Positions 7,954 through 18,276 of a stretch of DNA of 64,000 nt are shown here, piece after piece. Each line of letters opens with the position of its first letter. Position 1 is the stretch's first letter. The stretch is from Trypanosoma brucei gambiense DAL972 (Eukaryota; Euglenozoa; Kinetoplastea; Trypanosomatida; Trypanosomatidae). The translations under genes were made by a program, and so were the position numbers. A model generated the notes under the pieces. The model worked only from the letters and a program-made list of their open reading frames with translations. It did not search any database and was not told the origin of the DNA. Location: assembly GCF_000210295.1 (NCBI RefSeq), contig NC_026737.1, positions 1,240,001 through 1,304,000 on the forward strand, read 5' to 3'.

Positions 7954-10900
7954 CTATTGTCCATTTGCGCCAACCAAAGGTAGATAACGACGCCGCACCT
8001 CAGCACTGAGCACTGTGGGTGCAGTACTGGTGAATGAGTCAATTGCTTTTACGATTGTTGGAACCACCGGGGCCCAATTCGATTGATCAGCAGCGAGTAG
8101 TAACGAGAGCATCAGCAGCAGTCGATAGGCCTCGCCAATGTGATTTTTCACCCTTGGAATGAAGCTGGGCGAGGCATGAATGACAGCAAACAACAGCGGC
8201 TCTGCCACGTCCAGGTGCAGGCGTCCCACCTGATGGAGAGCGGCCAACGCAACAGCACAAATGAAAGCGTTCATCTTCACGTATCCCCTGTCCTGCGCTG
8301 TCGATGATGTAAGATAGCTCCGCAACGTCTCCGTCAAGTTGTCCAGACTCTGTGAAGAAACCACTACATGTAGAATTGGGACTGGATCTGCGTTGTGGTC
8401 AAACAGAAGGTTGTAGAAGATCAGCCCCAAGCAAAGAAAAACATTACTTATAGCCTTCACCGCTGGCATTTCGCAGGCCACTTCTGTTAGACACAATCGA
8501 CAAATTGTGGCGACCATGTGTGGATCTCTATGGAAGTGCATAGCAGTGCTAAGAAATGCCACGCACGAGCGCGCTAGTTCAACTTCACCAAACTGTTGCC
8601 GCCGTTGCCTTTCTTCGAGAATTTGGGCACAAACAGAGACAACATTATTAGCTGCGCCGGTACCATATCCAACCATTACATTCTTCAGGAGCACTGCGGT
8701 ACGCAAAGATGAATCTATCATACAAAGTAGTTCTTCTTCATTCATCAATGCAGAACAACAACCGTCCAGCATATCGAAGACAAGTGTGGTGATGTCACTA
8801 CCGTACACCTCCAAGATGGAGGATGAATTCCCTTCGGTGTCTGCCGAACAATTCAGCACTACAAGGGCGAATTCAGTGAGAGGAGATACTACATTTTCTA
8901 GTGTACCCTTGCTTGCGGCCGAAACGACCTCCACCATGGCATTCATCAAGGAAATAAGCTCGACAGCGTTAGTTCCGGATTTTTTTTTGTTCTCGCCATG
9001 ATGAAGCAGAGAAGCGAGTTGTTGTCCCTGTTTCCCCAAAGCAGTTATGGTGTGCATGGTAGTAATATCGTCAATCAAAGGCTCTTGTTGTCGCTGTTCG
9101 TTACCGGAGGCCACCGAAAGAACCTCTGATAAACAGCGATACGTCGCCGTTCTTGCCGCATATTGCATCGACGGAAGTGCAGAAACAAGTCCCCGAATCA
9201 CAGTGGACAGTGCAGAAGCGACAGCCCTGGTCTCGCCGCCGATGCGACAGTCATCCAATGAATAAAGCGTAACCTTCGTGATGGAGTTAATGGCCTCCAG
9301 CTGAACTTGTTTACTCACCTCCGATGCCGTGACACCAATGAGCAGATGTAACACAGGCGGAGGGGAAATCAACCCCTGCAGGTGTGCCGGTCGGCGTGCA
9401 CTTGCCGCCCATCCAGTTGACATTCGAGCCACACAACGAACTGCCTGATAACGCAGGTGGTGAGGCGCCGTAGAGTTTGGGCCGAGAGCTCCCCAACAGT
9501 TTGCTGACACGTGCCCCAAGAAGTCATCATGTAAGTCATCAAACAACTCGTCCACAACTTCAGCCAAAATAAACAGCGCCGCCTGTTGCTCTTTCAGCGA
9601 TTCCACGGAGTTTGCTTCCCTCGTTAAGGCCGAGGTAATGAGGGGGATGAGATGCGCCAGAAGATCTCCTGGGCATGTGCAGCTCATGACGTCAAGAATA
9701 TGGGTGAAGGCTTGCTTCTTGGTTGTTGCACACTCCGCATCACTTTCTTGCTCGTCGCTTCTATCCGTGGCGCCGCAGCTGTTCATGTCACTTTTGTTCT
9801 CGTCGGAATGATCTTCGGCATCCCCCGCTTCCACGTTGCGTCGATTGAGCACGACGGGGCGGACGGCAGCTTCGTCATCAGGTGCGCTCGTAGTTTCTTC
9901 TTCACTTGTGTTGGGAAATATATCAGTCAAGTGCACTGCGTTGTAGAAAAGAGTTTCAGCCACCTCCCGAGCTATACCTGATAGCACTGTTGCATGTGTC
10001 TCCGCTATATCGCCCAGAAGTGTAAGACAGCGTATGACAATACTTTCTTCTTCACTTTCGTGGCTGCGGATACGGTACAGTACGTGTGGTAAGAATAAAA
10101 CAGTTGCGTTAATAGTGGAGGCTGAAGACTCTGTGTCCCACCGAAGGGCCTCACTTAGGTATTCCGTTGCGGCCACTAATACGTGTTGGTTAAGTGGGGC
10201 GGTACACAGTTCAGCAACAAGAGCACATACTTGCTCGTGCAACTGTTTCGCATAGTGGCGGGTATGATCTGGTGCAGTGGACACGTCAAGCGATGCCTCA
10301 GGCGTGGAGTCATCAAAAGATTCGTCCGGGTTGTCTGAGAGAAAAAACACCTTCTCAACAAAGCATGACGTTGCGGCTGACAGCACTAGTTGCATAGCAC
10401 TGGCCACATCGCCTCCACTACGCAACATGAAAGCTACAGCCTGAAGCATATACGAAAAAAGTTCACCTAAGCACTCACACGCCGAGTTGTCCGCTTCAAT
10501 AAGTTCCCGAAGTTCTTCATTGCATTCTTCACACACGATTCGTGTGCAGGTGGCCAAACCTTGTACAGTCCGGCTGACGGTAAAGAATCCCTCCATATCA
10601 GTGGCCTGCTGACACCGAAGGAATGTCAGACTAGATTCATTTTTCAGTGTCTCAAGGAGCTGTGGCCAGCGCTGCAAAAGTCCCTCACCCCTCACGATGG
10701 ATGCTACCACAAGACTCGCGGCTACGTTCACAGAAGGAATCGTGTCTGCCAGCGCTCTAAGCAGGGGCGGTCCAACTATATCGGCGTTCAAACAATCAAT
10801 AATGGTCGGGTTTATTTGCACGATCTGTTTCAGAATCAACCCAGCTGAATGACGAATAGACGCTTCATAACTCTCGTTTCCACTACATAGTACTTCCAAC

Positions 10901-11043
10901 AAGAAAATGGCCGCCCCACCGCTGAAGGCAAAACGCTGCAGCTGCAGGATGTTATCCCGCTGTACATTCATGTCGGAGGAAGTGACGTTCCGCAGAAATT
11001 GTACGAGGGCCTCATGTTGCTGCGGGCCCCAACTTGAAGTCAT
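7954..11043 (-). CDS. Transportin-like karyopherin beta (HEAT-repeat nuclear import receptor)
   Basis: A 1029-aa all-helical HEAT-repeat protein. The N-terminal region matches the transportin/karyopherin-beta2 layout: a first repeat with ALVQFLRNVTSS and NVQRDN, then HSAGLILKQIV, then LLQRWPQLLETL, close to the SGLILK and WPDLLPKL segments of transportin 1. A long acidic, disordered loop rich in Asp, Glu and Ser lies at about residues 385-440. This is where transportins carry the H8 loop that releases cargo on Ran-GTP binding. The following repeat (SALTREANSVESLKEQQAALFILAEV, split here by function only) aligns with the post-loop HEAT repeat. Expected role: Ran-dependent import of RNA-binding proteins. 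I start at ATG 11043 because the reading frame extension begins with TTG; the first AG after a CT-rich tract is at 11061-11062, 18 nt upstream. Confidence 0.75.
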   Translation of the reverse strand: MTSSWGPQQHEALVQFLRNVTSSDMNVQRDNILQLQRFAFSGGAAIFLLEVLCSGNESYEASIRHSAGLILKQIVQINPTIIDCLNADIVGPPLLRALADTIPSVNVAASLVVASIVRGEGLLQRWPQLLETLKNESSLTFLRCQQATDMEGFFTVSRTVQGLATCTRIVCEECNEELRELIEADNSACECLGELFSYMLQAVAFMLRSGGDVASAMQLVLSAATSCFVEKVFFLSDNPDESFDDSTPEASLDVSTAPDHTRHYAKQLHEQVCALVAELCTAPLNQHVLVAATEYLSEALRWDTESSASTINATVLFLPHVLYRIRSHESEEESIVIRCLTLLGDIAETHATVLSGIAREVAETLFYNAVHLTDIFPNTSEEETTSAPDDEAAVRPVVLNRRNVEAGDAEDHSDENKSDMNSCGATDRSDEQESDAECATTKKQAFTHILDVMSCTCPGDLLAHLIPLITSALTREANSVESLKEQQAALFILAEVVDELFDDLHDDFLGHVSANCWGALGPNSTAPHHLRYQAVRCVARMSTGWAASARRPAHLQGLISPPPVLHLLIGVTASEVSKQVQLEAINSITKVTLYSLDDCRIGGETRAVASALSTVIRGLVSALPSMQYAARTATYRCLSEVLSVASGNEQRQQEPLIDDITTMHTITALGKQGQQLASLLHHGENKKKSGTNAVELISLMNAMVEVVSAASKGTLENVVSPLTEFALVVLNCSADTEGNSSSILEVYGSDITTLVFDMLDGCCSALMNEEELLCMIDSSLRTAVLLKNVMVGYGTGAANNVVSVCAQILEERQRRQQFGEVELARSCVAFLSTAMHFHRDPHMVATICRLCLTEVACEMPAVKAISNVFLCLGLIFYNLLFDHNADPVPILHVVVSSQSLDNLTETLRSYLTSSTAQDRGYVKMNAFICAVALAALHQVGRLHLDVAEPLLFAVIHASPSFIPRVKNHIGEAYRLLLMLSLLLAADQSNWAPVVPTIVKAIDSFTSTAPTVLSAEVRRRYLPLVGANGQ

Positions 11044-11060
11044 GGACCGCAACTAGAAAG

Positions 11061-11105
11061 CTGTTAAATGTTACCACGTCAAATAGCGAGAGAGAAAGAG
11101 TGGCA
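11061..11105 (-). promoter_or_regulatory. Predicted spliced-leader acceptor of the transportin-like gene
   Basis: A CT-rich tract on the coding strand (about 11083-11100) is followed by the first AG at 11061-11062, leaving a very short 5' UTR (about 17 nt) before ATG 11043. Confidence 0.5.
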
Positions 11106-11226
11106 GATGTGCGCGGGGTGAGTCACAACATTGGCGCACGATTAAAGCACTTCCGTAAAGGGGGAGGGAAAGGAGAGGATACAGACTCGTCGTTGGTACG
11201 AAACACCCGATGTGATGATGCCAATT

Positions 11227-12810
11227 TCACCGACCTGTGGCGGCGTTCGCGTCTTCGGTAATTTTGCACATCTCTCCCCTCAGGAGAGCACGTACGGCCG
11301 TTGCGTACTCTTGTCGAAGCTCGTCAAAAACCGTGACGCCTTTTTTGTCCATTGTCACCAAAAGTGCAGAGGCCTCTTCATATCGATTCAGCTTGAGCAG
11401 CACGCGAAGTATCTTGTTGAGTGTCACGCCATTTCCCTTTACACGAAAGCGGCGCATTTCGCGAAGAAAGTAATTGAGTTCACCGTACGACTGTGCCTTC
11501 TCCATCGCCTCCAGTAGAATGGTGAAGGTGTGTTCACTGGGCGCCATCCCACTCGCCCTACCACCAGGCCGTCCCATCACACTCTTATAGATAGCAAAGG
11601 CGGAAAGCGGATCACGCGAGTGACAGGTCACGTGAAGAGCGGCGTTGAGAAGTTGCGGTGTAATAACTGTGCTGTCAATGGAAGACAAACACGCGAGCGC
11701 TTCGTCATGCTGTTGGTTGTGCATCAACCCAAACAGAAGCCGTGCGCACACACCGGCAGACACTTGCCGCTCGTGCCTTGTGCGATAGTCGGTAACTCGC
11801 GCTACCGCCAGATGCATCACAGCGTTCACGTCGCACACGCCAATGTAGGAGGCTATAGTGTACTCCGTAGGTGCGAGGTGAAAGCGGTCAAGGTCCATCA
11901 TGAGGGAGTGTGCGCGCGCCTCCACAACGACATCTTTCTTGCGGTGTCTTTCGAGTATTCCCATGACATGCTGCACCACGCGGGATGTGGGATTTGTTCC
12001 GCTATCAATCATGTAACGATATACCCTCCAAAGGCTTTGGAGCATCGGTCCCGTGAGGAGGGATGCCGCTGCGATGATGGGGCTGACAAACTCAGCGGGC
12101 AGGAGGCTCGGTGCCGCCTTTGCGGTGCGACCAGCTACCTCTTCAGCATCTAGTGAAGGTGATGAGCTACCCAGCGTTCCCACGGCGTAGAACACGTGAA
12201 ATATATCTTCATATGTGTCTACCCGAAGACGAATCCGTTTGTCGATAACTTCATCATGCAATGCGAGTAAAACATGACACTTTTCGATGGGCGCGAGATG
12301 AGACTCCATACACGTGACAATGCGTACGAGAAGCTGTTGGTACTGTCGCCTGCGAGCATTCCAAAGCAATTCCCGCTGCGAGCGGTCGAGATGCAGTTCC
12401 TCTCTTTGGGAGTCGAGTGTCACCACCGTTGCGGGGTCGTGTTGAACCAACCGTGCATTACCACTTTCTGCTTTATCCTCACCAATGCAAGATGCCTCCG
12501 CGGCTGACCGTGCAGCGGCCTGTGAACCTCCTGCACTCCTAATGATATGCTCGTTGAGCGCCTCATTCTGAGGCAGCAGTTCTTTGTCCGCACGTAATTC
12601 ACGATGTTTTACCTGCTTGAAGGGCTTCACCCTGACAGTCTTACCCCGTTGTAGCGGCCGCAAGTGATTTGCTTCGGCACTTACTCCTATACGATTCCCC
12701 CGGCTGCTTACGCACAGCCGTTTCTCTGCTATTGGGAAGCGTTTCCAAACAGGTGCTTTTAAGACCGCAAACCGCCGCCACGAGACACTACAGACTTCTG
12801 CGAGGACCAT
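11227..12810 (-). CDS. Mitochondrial PPR-like protein
   Basis: A 527-aa protein with a basic, Ser/Arg-rich N-terminus (MVLAEVCSVSWRRFAVLK) typical of a mitochondrial presequence. The C-terminal half, from about residue 250, has degenerate pentatricopeptide-type helix pairs. Recognisable ones include MLQSLWRVYRYMIDSG, APTEYTIASYIGVC, DPLSAFAIYKSVMG, SEHTFTILLEAM and NGVTLNKILRVLLKL. PPR proteins bind organellar RNA; in trypanosomes many are mitoribosome, RNA-stability or editing factors. The start is ATG 12810: the frame extension begins with TTG, and 12810 is the first ATG after the splice AG at 12859-12860, which follows a T12 tract. Which RNA it binds cannot be told from sequence. Confidence 0.7.
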   Translation of the reverse strand: MVLAEVCSVSWRRFAVLKAPVWKRFPIAEKRLCVSSRGNRIGVSAEANHLRPLQRGKTVRVKPFKQVKHRELRADKELLPQNEALNEHIIRSAGGSQAAARSAAEASCIGEDKAESGNARLVQHDPATVVTLDSQREELHLDRSQRELLWNARRRQYQQLLVRIVTCMESHLAPIEKCHVLLALHDEVIDKRIRLRVDTYEDIFHVFYAVGTLGSSSPSLDAEEVAGRTAKAAPSLLPAEFVSPIIAAASLLTGPMLQSLWRVYRYMIDSGTNPTSRVVQHVMGILERHRKKDVVVEARAHSLMMDLDRFHLAPTEYTIASYIGVCDVNAVMHLAVARVTDYRTRHERQVSAGVCARLLFGLMHNQQHDEALACLSSIDSTVITPQLLNAALHVTCHSRDPLSAFAIYKSVMGRPGGRASGMAPSEHTFTILLEAMEKAQSYGELNYFLREMRRFRVKGNGVTLNKILRVLLKLNRYEEASALLVTMDKKGVTVFDELRQEYATAVRALLRGEMCKITEDANAATGR

Positions 12811-12858
12811 AATGTTCCCCAATCAGCTTAATTCTGTTCCTATGATCACGTAGGGGCC

Positions 12859-12940
12859 CTAACAATAAGCAAAATGTAGTGTTTAAACGTACCCATCCGC
12901 AAAGGACGTAGCGGTGGGCAGCGAAGAAAAAAAAAAAGAG
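12859..12940 (-). promoter_or_regulatory. Polypyrimidine tract and spliced-leader acceptor of the PPR gene
   Basis: The coding strand has a run of about 12 T (12926-12937) and the first AG thereafter is at 12859-12860; the next ATG is the chosen start at 12810. Confidence 0.55.
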
Positions 12941-12991
12941 AATTCATTGGAATAAGGCGTGAAGACGCGAGGGGTACGCACGGAAGATACA

Positions 12992-12994
<3 letters not shown>

Positions 12995-13026
<32 letters not shown>
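12995..13026. repeat. (AT)16 microsatellite
   Basis: A perfect AT dinucleotide run of 32 bp in the spacer downstream of the amino-acid transporter at 13896. Confidence 0.95.
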
Positions 13027-13028
<2 letters not shown>

Positions 13029-13895
13029 TTTAATTTATTTGCGCGCTTGCGCATAGTTTTGTCCCGAAAGTATCGCCTGCCTCACGGCAGCGGCTGCAGG
13101 GGTGGTGGGTAGGGTGGGAAAGTGTTGAAGTATCAAAAAGAGATAGCCGCGTTGATGGCGATACCGCCAAAGTGGAATACAACAAGGAAACGGCTTGGGT
13201 AAGAAAAAGAAAAAAGAACAGAGAACAAATATAAAAAAACAAGAAAAAAAAAAGGGACAACAAACAGAACGAAAATAAGACAAGTGGAGGAGAATTAGTA
13301 ACCATAGTTAGTGGCAGACAAAGGAAAAAGTAATAAATGTATTGAAAAGTAGTGATACTTTTAGTCTTTTCTCAGTTAATCCATTGAGCGCGTTACGCTA
13401 TATGCATGTACACGACGCTTGCCACACACGTGTTAAGCGCCGCTACCGCAACTCACCAAGATTAAAAGAGAAAAGTAGGAAAAGAACTGGTAGTAGTAAG
13501 CGCTAAACAAGAAAAAAAAATAGAAAGTATTGGTTGAGTCCTCACTGCACCACGGTTTCCCGTTACATAACCGAAATTACGCTTGTGCTCAGTGGACGGA
13601 AGACGCAGCTCAGTGTCTCTATAAATCAATGCGTACAACAGTAAATTAAATTTTAGAAAAAATAAAAAGAAACATTCTTGAGGCTTTTCTGAAGGGGTAC
13701 AAGTTACCTTTTTGATTGGTTATTTGCTTAATGAAGCAAATAACAAAACGTACTCAATTATTGATGCAACCCATTAAATGGGTTTCGGGTTTTTTAAAAG
13801 GAAGTGAAAATATTATTATTTTTTCTTCATTACATTCGTGAGGTGTTGAATAAGGGCTGTTTGTACTCCCTCTCCTGCTACGCCGCCTCCCCTCC
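13027..13895. other. Intergenic, 3' UTR region of the transporter; no gene seen
   Basis: A-rich purine stretches (13200-13260) and AT-rich DNA. ORFs on the minus strand here are Phe/Leu/Cys repeats caused by the purine runs and are not gene-like. Confidence 0.4.
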
Positions 13896-15317
13896 TTAAG
13901 AATACTTCTTAATTGTGTAGTAAACAGACGCGCTCGTACCAAAGACAATTGCAACAACGCCCAGAATGAGCAATACATATGTCAAGATATACTGCACCCA
14001 GCCCACGCTTTGGCGTGTCCAACCACCGGCGTACATGATGAAGAGTGCGGGGAATATAAAGCCAATGAAACCACCGCAGAAGGCACCAACAAGTCCGAAG
14101 ATGACGTTGATGTCTGGCACGAACAAACCAAGAACGAGCGAACCGACAGCAAATGAAACACTGACGATACTGTGCCTAACATATGACATGGTATCCAGGT
14201 CCCACCGCAGCACCTGAAAGAGGGCTGTACGGCATGCGAGCATGTTAAGCGAAAACCCAGCGCAGAGTTTGACGATGATGCCAATGAAGCAAACAAAGAA
14301 GACGGGATTTGCGTAGGGGTCGTAAAGCTTCAGAACGGAGCCCTCCACCGTTGGGCCGAACTCTGCGTAGCCGAAAAATCCGGTGAGCAGGTAGACACAG
14401 CAGCAAATGGAGCAGCTCACCGCCGCATCGCGGGTCATACGAGTGACGGAACGCTTTTTCATCTCAAAGAAGATGGAGAATGAGTTTACATGACAAAGAT
14501 AAGCGAAGATGAATAGCGAAAGCCCTGCCACGGCGTCATTACCGGAGCGGAACATGACAAGTTCCTGCTCGATACCGCCATCGGCAACCATCTTTTCAGC
14601 CGAGTGCTCCACCACACAGATGGCGAAGAATAGGATGAACGAAACGCCGATCGCTGACGCATAGCGCAATGAATTCACCCTCTTAGGGAGCGTTAACGGA
14701 AAGATGAAGACAAACCAAATGGCACTCGTGAGCAGGCGGCGGCCGCCTTTCGACTGCAGATATGCCGGTACCTTTTCATGTGAAAGCAATCCTTGCAGTA
14801 CGTCACCGATTGCCACCACATATCCAGAGGCACCGCCAAAGCACAGAAGCCACAACAGAAAACCCACGGCAATATCAGCACGGGGACCGAGTAGGTTACG
14901 CGCCATGGATTCAAAGCTGCGGTAGCCGGTCTTTTCCGCCGCAGAGACAATCAGGAAAATGGAGAAGACGGTAAAAACCGTAACCAGCACCAAATAGATG
15001 ATTGCCATGATCATGCCTGATGTGTTGAAAGCGGATGGAATTGACATGATACCGGCGCCCAATGTAACACTTGCCAGGTTGAAGATGCCGGAAAGGGCAC
15101 CACCGCGCGGTAAGATAAAGTGGAAACAGCGCATCAACGCGTTGCCTTGTTCTTCGGGCTTTTCTGCTTCTCCAGATTTCTCCGGTGATTCCCCTTCACT
15201 CAAGTCGGAACGAGCGAGGAGGTTGTCTGCGAGAACATTTGGAGTGCGTAATGGTTCCGCTGTTGCCTCATTGGTAGCGCACTTGTTTGGCGCTTGTGCA
15301 GCAACTTCAAATGTCAT
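13896..15317 (-). CDS. Amino-acid transporter, AAAP family (divergent single copy)
   Basis: A 473-aa membrane protein of the amino acid/auxin permease type. It has a soluble acidic N-terminus (about 1-68), then IFNLASVTLGAGIMSIPSAF at the first membrane helix (GAGIMSIP at 87-94, the AAAP signature). About ten more hydrophobic segments follow, and a family block LPKRVNSLRYAS matches the equivalent IPREVNSLRYVS of the four array transporters at 32-40 kb. It differs from them along its whole length and is an older paralogue. Expected to import an amino acid across the plasma or an internal membrane by proton or ion coupling; the substrate cannot be read from the sequence. The splice AG is predicted at 15328-15329 after a T9CTC tract, giving a very short leader. 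Confidence 0.9.
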   Translation of the reverse strand: MTFEVAAQAPNKCATNEATAEPLRTPNVLADNLLARSDLSEGESPEKSGEAEKPEEQGNALMRCFHFILPRGGALSGIFNLASVTLGAGIMSIPSAFNTSGMIMAIIYLVLVTVFTVFSIFLIVSAAEKTGYRSFESMARNLLGPRADIAVGFLLWLLCFGGASGYVVAIGDVLQGLLSHEKVPAYLQSKGGRRLLTSAIWFVFIFPLTLPKRVNSLRYASAIGVSFILFFAICVVEHSAEKMVADGGIEQELVMFRSGNDAVAGLSLFIFAYLCHVNSFSIFFEMKKRSVTRMTRDAAVSCSICCCVYLLTGFFGYAEFGPTVEGSVLKLYDPYANPVFFVCFIGIIVKLCAGFSLNMLACRTALFQVLRWDLDTMSYVRHSIVSVSFAVGSLVLGLFVPDINVIFGLVGAFCGGFIGFIFPALFIMYAGGWTRQSVGWVQYILTYVLLILGVVAIVFGTSASVYYTIKKYS

Positions 15318-16644
15318 ACTTTCGCTTCTTTGTGGTTGTTAACGAGAAAAAAAAACTCAACTTCCTGGTGATATTAGTTATTCTACTCCAAATTAAAAAG
15401 ATAAGGGAGGAAGAAGAAGTTGAGGGGAGTCACTTCTGTCACACAACCAAGGTTATACAGACAGAAACTAACGTGTAATAACCACCGAAGTGGTAATACA
15501 AAGGTATTTAATGAGGCTCTGCCGTTGCGCATAATTACGCATGGGGAGAAAAATTGGGCGAAGAAACCAAAGGGAAGGGAGGTTAATTACAGAGAGCAGC
15601 CGAAACAGGCTTCATGTGCCTGAGGTGCATACTGTCTCCTTACCTTCCACAGTGTTTCGCCTCGAATGTAATGATACTTGCAATAGCACTAAAACACAAT
15701 GTGAAACACGACAATCGTCTCTAAACATGACAATCTCTCGATGATTACCTGGGGGGGGGGGGAATTGGCATTTTCATACAATTTGCATCGTTTTCCCGTT
15801 AATTTCCTCATAGTTGCTGTTCTTGTTTCCAGTCGCTTCCGGTGAAGGAGTCTGGGACTTGAAGCATTTAAAATAAGGTGATAGTTTTTTTTCTTTGTTT
15901 GCATTACCAGACTCACGCGCTGAACTCCGCCCACCAAAGGTCATGCTTAAACGCAGAAGTTGTACCACCCGTCCCACTCGCCTTTCACCATTCACCTACA
16001 CAAACGGACTGAAAAGCGCCGTGAACTGCTTCAACAACAGTTCCCAAGTAATTTCCAAGATGATTCCCTGCGCGGTCACACTCAAGAAAAAAAAAAAAGA
16101 AAAGAAAAAAAAAAAAGTCAAAAGTCACTTATTTGAAACCGACATCATCCGGTAACGTTTGCTTAATTTCCTGGCGCATACACATGCACGTGCGCACGAG
16201 GCACACGTGTCTGCATGCACGACGTACAGAAGTAGTAGAAACAAGGGGTAAAGAACCCAAATGCCGGAAAATATCACGCTTAATGGTGACAACACGCTGA
16301 AAGACTCGGAAGACGGAAGCCGAAACAACAACAACAAAACGGAACTTTAGTAATATATATATGAATTACCTCACATGTAACTGTGGGGGACTCGCATTGG
16401 TGCAGGGTTTGTTACGTAATCCGCGGCGGCTGCTAGGCAGTGTTTTCATCTATTACTCTTTGAACCACATCAAATCCTTTTATTATTATTATTTTTTTTC
16501 TTATTAACACTCCAAATATCTCTTCCTTCCGCTCTTCCGAAGACTTATCGTGTCTTTGAAAAGACGGAAGGGAAATAAACAAACAAACAAACACAAAATT
16601 TATGGGGGTTAAGTAGGATATCACTCTGCTTCCTTCCACTGATT
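15318..16644. other. Intergenic, no gene seen
   Basis: Spacer with a G-run (about 15751-15761), an A-rich tract (16086-16116, pyrimidine tract on the coding strand) and a CA/CG-rich patch near 16180-16215. Short ORFs lack coding character. Confidence 0.4.
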
Positions 16645-17847
16645 CTACTCCCTATGAGGTTTTGAATTCTTTGGTACAGCCTGCCCCTCAACACCGTCAC
16701 CATCGTCGTCATCTTCAGAGCGAATATCATCTACTCGTCTCCCTGTCAATGAGTTAATTACAATTTTCATAATGAGTGTGAACCAATAGACATGTAGTCC
16801 TTGCAGGACTCCTTGCAGAAGAATAATGAGGAGACAGTAACTCCCCGTGAACATCCGTATCTTCACTCCGTATACGATATTCGCTAAAGCCAAATAGGGC
16901 AGGCACACCAACCTGAAGAATACGAAAAATAAGGTAAACAAAACGAAACATACATTTACTGTGGTTTCATTAAATATAACTCTATAGAGAAGGGAGGGCT
17001 TCGCCTTTGTTTGTTTGTCCCCACCTCCATTGCTTTTTAATCTCTGCGCGCGCTTACGTTCTGCAGATACAACATAGTTGATGACTTTTCCGGCGGCCAG
17101 CATGATGTCACTCGCATCATGAATGAAAAGCACGTACACCCCGAAGCGATGCTCGTAACTGCAGTGGGAGAAAACAATGAGCGCACAAGTCACGATATGA
17201 TGGACAAAGTACTCCACAAAATCGGAGCGCCTGATGTCATTTTCTACCGGAAGCGCCAGCATTTCTGAGAAATAGAAACCGAGTCCTGACTGGTAATAGC
17301 ACATTAATCCCCCATCAGGCTTGTAAGGATGCGGGGTCAGTAGGGCAATGCGGTTCGACTCGCTCACGGGAAGACCAAACCACGGTTTTGTGCACTGTAC
17401 AGCGTATCCAAATACAGCGGATATGATGTAATAGGCGGTTAGCCACACCTGATTCTGGAACTTCCTCAGTTTTCGGCGCTGTGCGTTGTTCAAAGTTGCC
17501 TTACTGCCATCCTTTGGCACCACGACTTGTAGCCAGAGTCCGAATCGCGAAAGCTGCCTTTGGGCAAAAATACGAAAGATCAAAAAGGCGAGGGTCCACG
17601 GCAAACACAACAATAATTGTGGGAGTACCGTCACGTCGAAACCAGCACCTCCCCAGCCGCCACTCTGCAGTATAAACTGCACGGGACTGGTCAGCAGTTG
17701 CGCCCATTCTTCGCTTGTTAGTGTGATGTTGTTCGCTAGTTTGTCTGATGCCTCACTCCCGGTGTGGTTGTAGTAGGACACGAAACCATACTCCCGTGCT
17801 CGTTCTGGCGTCATTGCGTACATGTCCCCCAAAGGTTGCCGGGCCAT
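16645..17847 (-). CDS. Ceramide synthase (LAG1/TLC-domain protein)
   Basis: A 400-aa multi-pass ER membrane enzyme that N-acylates sphingoid bases with acyl-CoA. The LAG1 motif lies at about residues 209-260: DFVEYFVHHIVTC with the His pair at 216-217, then FIHDASD with H243, D244 and D247. These are the residues required in the family. A first hydrophobic helix is at about 73-95, followed by a basic loop (QRRKLRKF), then about five more membrane segments. The C-terminal tail is acidic (SEDDDDGDG), resembling the CK2-phosphorylated tails of animal and yeast ceramide synthases. The frame is open 64 codons further upstream, but that stretch spans a clear splice acceptor (AG 17921-17922 after a long T-rich tract). 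I therefore start at ATG 17847; ATG at residue 9 is a weaker alternative. No homeobox-like domain is present. Confidence 0.9.
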   Translation of the reverse strand: MARQPLGDMYAMTPERAREYGFVSYYNHTGSEASDKLANNITLTSEEWAQLLTSPVQFILQSGGWGGAGFDVTVLPQLLLCLPWTLAFLIFRIFAQRQLSRFGLWLQVVVPKDGSKATLNNAQRRKLRKFQNQVWLTAYYIISAVFGYAVQCTKPWFGLPVSESNRIALLTPHPYKPDGGLMCYYQSGLGFYFSEMLALPVENDIRRSDFVEYFVHHIVTCALIVFSHCSYEHRFGVYVLFIHDASDIMLAAGKVINYVVSAERKRAQRLKSNGGGDKQTKAKPSLLYRVIFNETTVNVCFVLFTLFFVFFRLVCLPYLALANIVYGVKIRMFTGSYCLLIILLQGVLQGLHVYWFTLIMKIVINSLTGRRVDDIRSEDDDDGDGVEGQAVPKNSKPHRE

Positions 17848-17920
17848 GGGGCAACAGTGGAAGGCAACTGTTGGAGTAAATTGTGTTGCACTGAACTTCC
17901 CTGAGAATACCCTGCTTAGA

Positions 17921-17965
17921 CTGAAATTGCGACGGAAAGGGGGTAAAAATAAAGAAAAGAAATCG
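17921..17965 (-). promoter_or_regulatory. Polypyrimidine tract and spliced-leader acceptor that sets the ceramide synthase start
   Basis: The coding strand reads a T-rich tract followed by CCCCCTTTCC and then the first AG (17921-17922). This falls inside the long open frame and gives a 73-nt leader before ATG 17847. Confidence 0.65.
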
Positions 17966-18276
17966 GGATTAGTGCAAAGGCAGGCGACACCAGGAGGGAA
18001 TGGAGAAGTGTCTGGCGCAGAAAATGAAAACGGTCGCAAGGATATGCCTCCGTCCCCAGAAAACGGCTTTCGTTACTTTTTTTTTTCCTCCGTTGTGATG
18101 GCTCTTGATGGGAAATTTACTTCACTTTCCAGGGGTTTACTACAGGAACTTTAGTAGTTGACCTGTTTCTACAATGTTGTATAACCACTGGATGCAACAC
18201 AGTGATACAAACGCGTCAGCGCTTTCCTACCCCAACTAGGTGTAACTCGTCGCGGTATCCCTCATTCGCTAATTCT

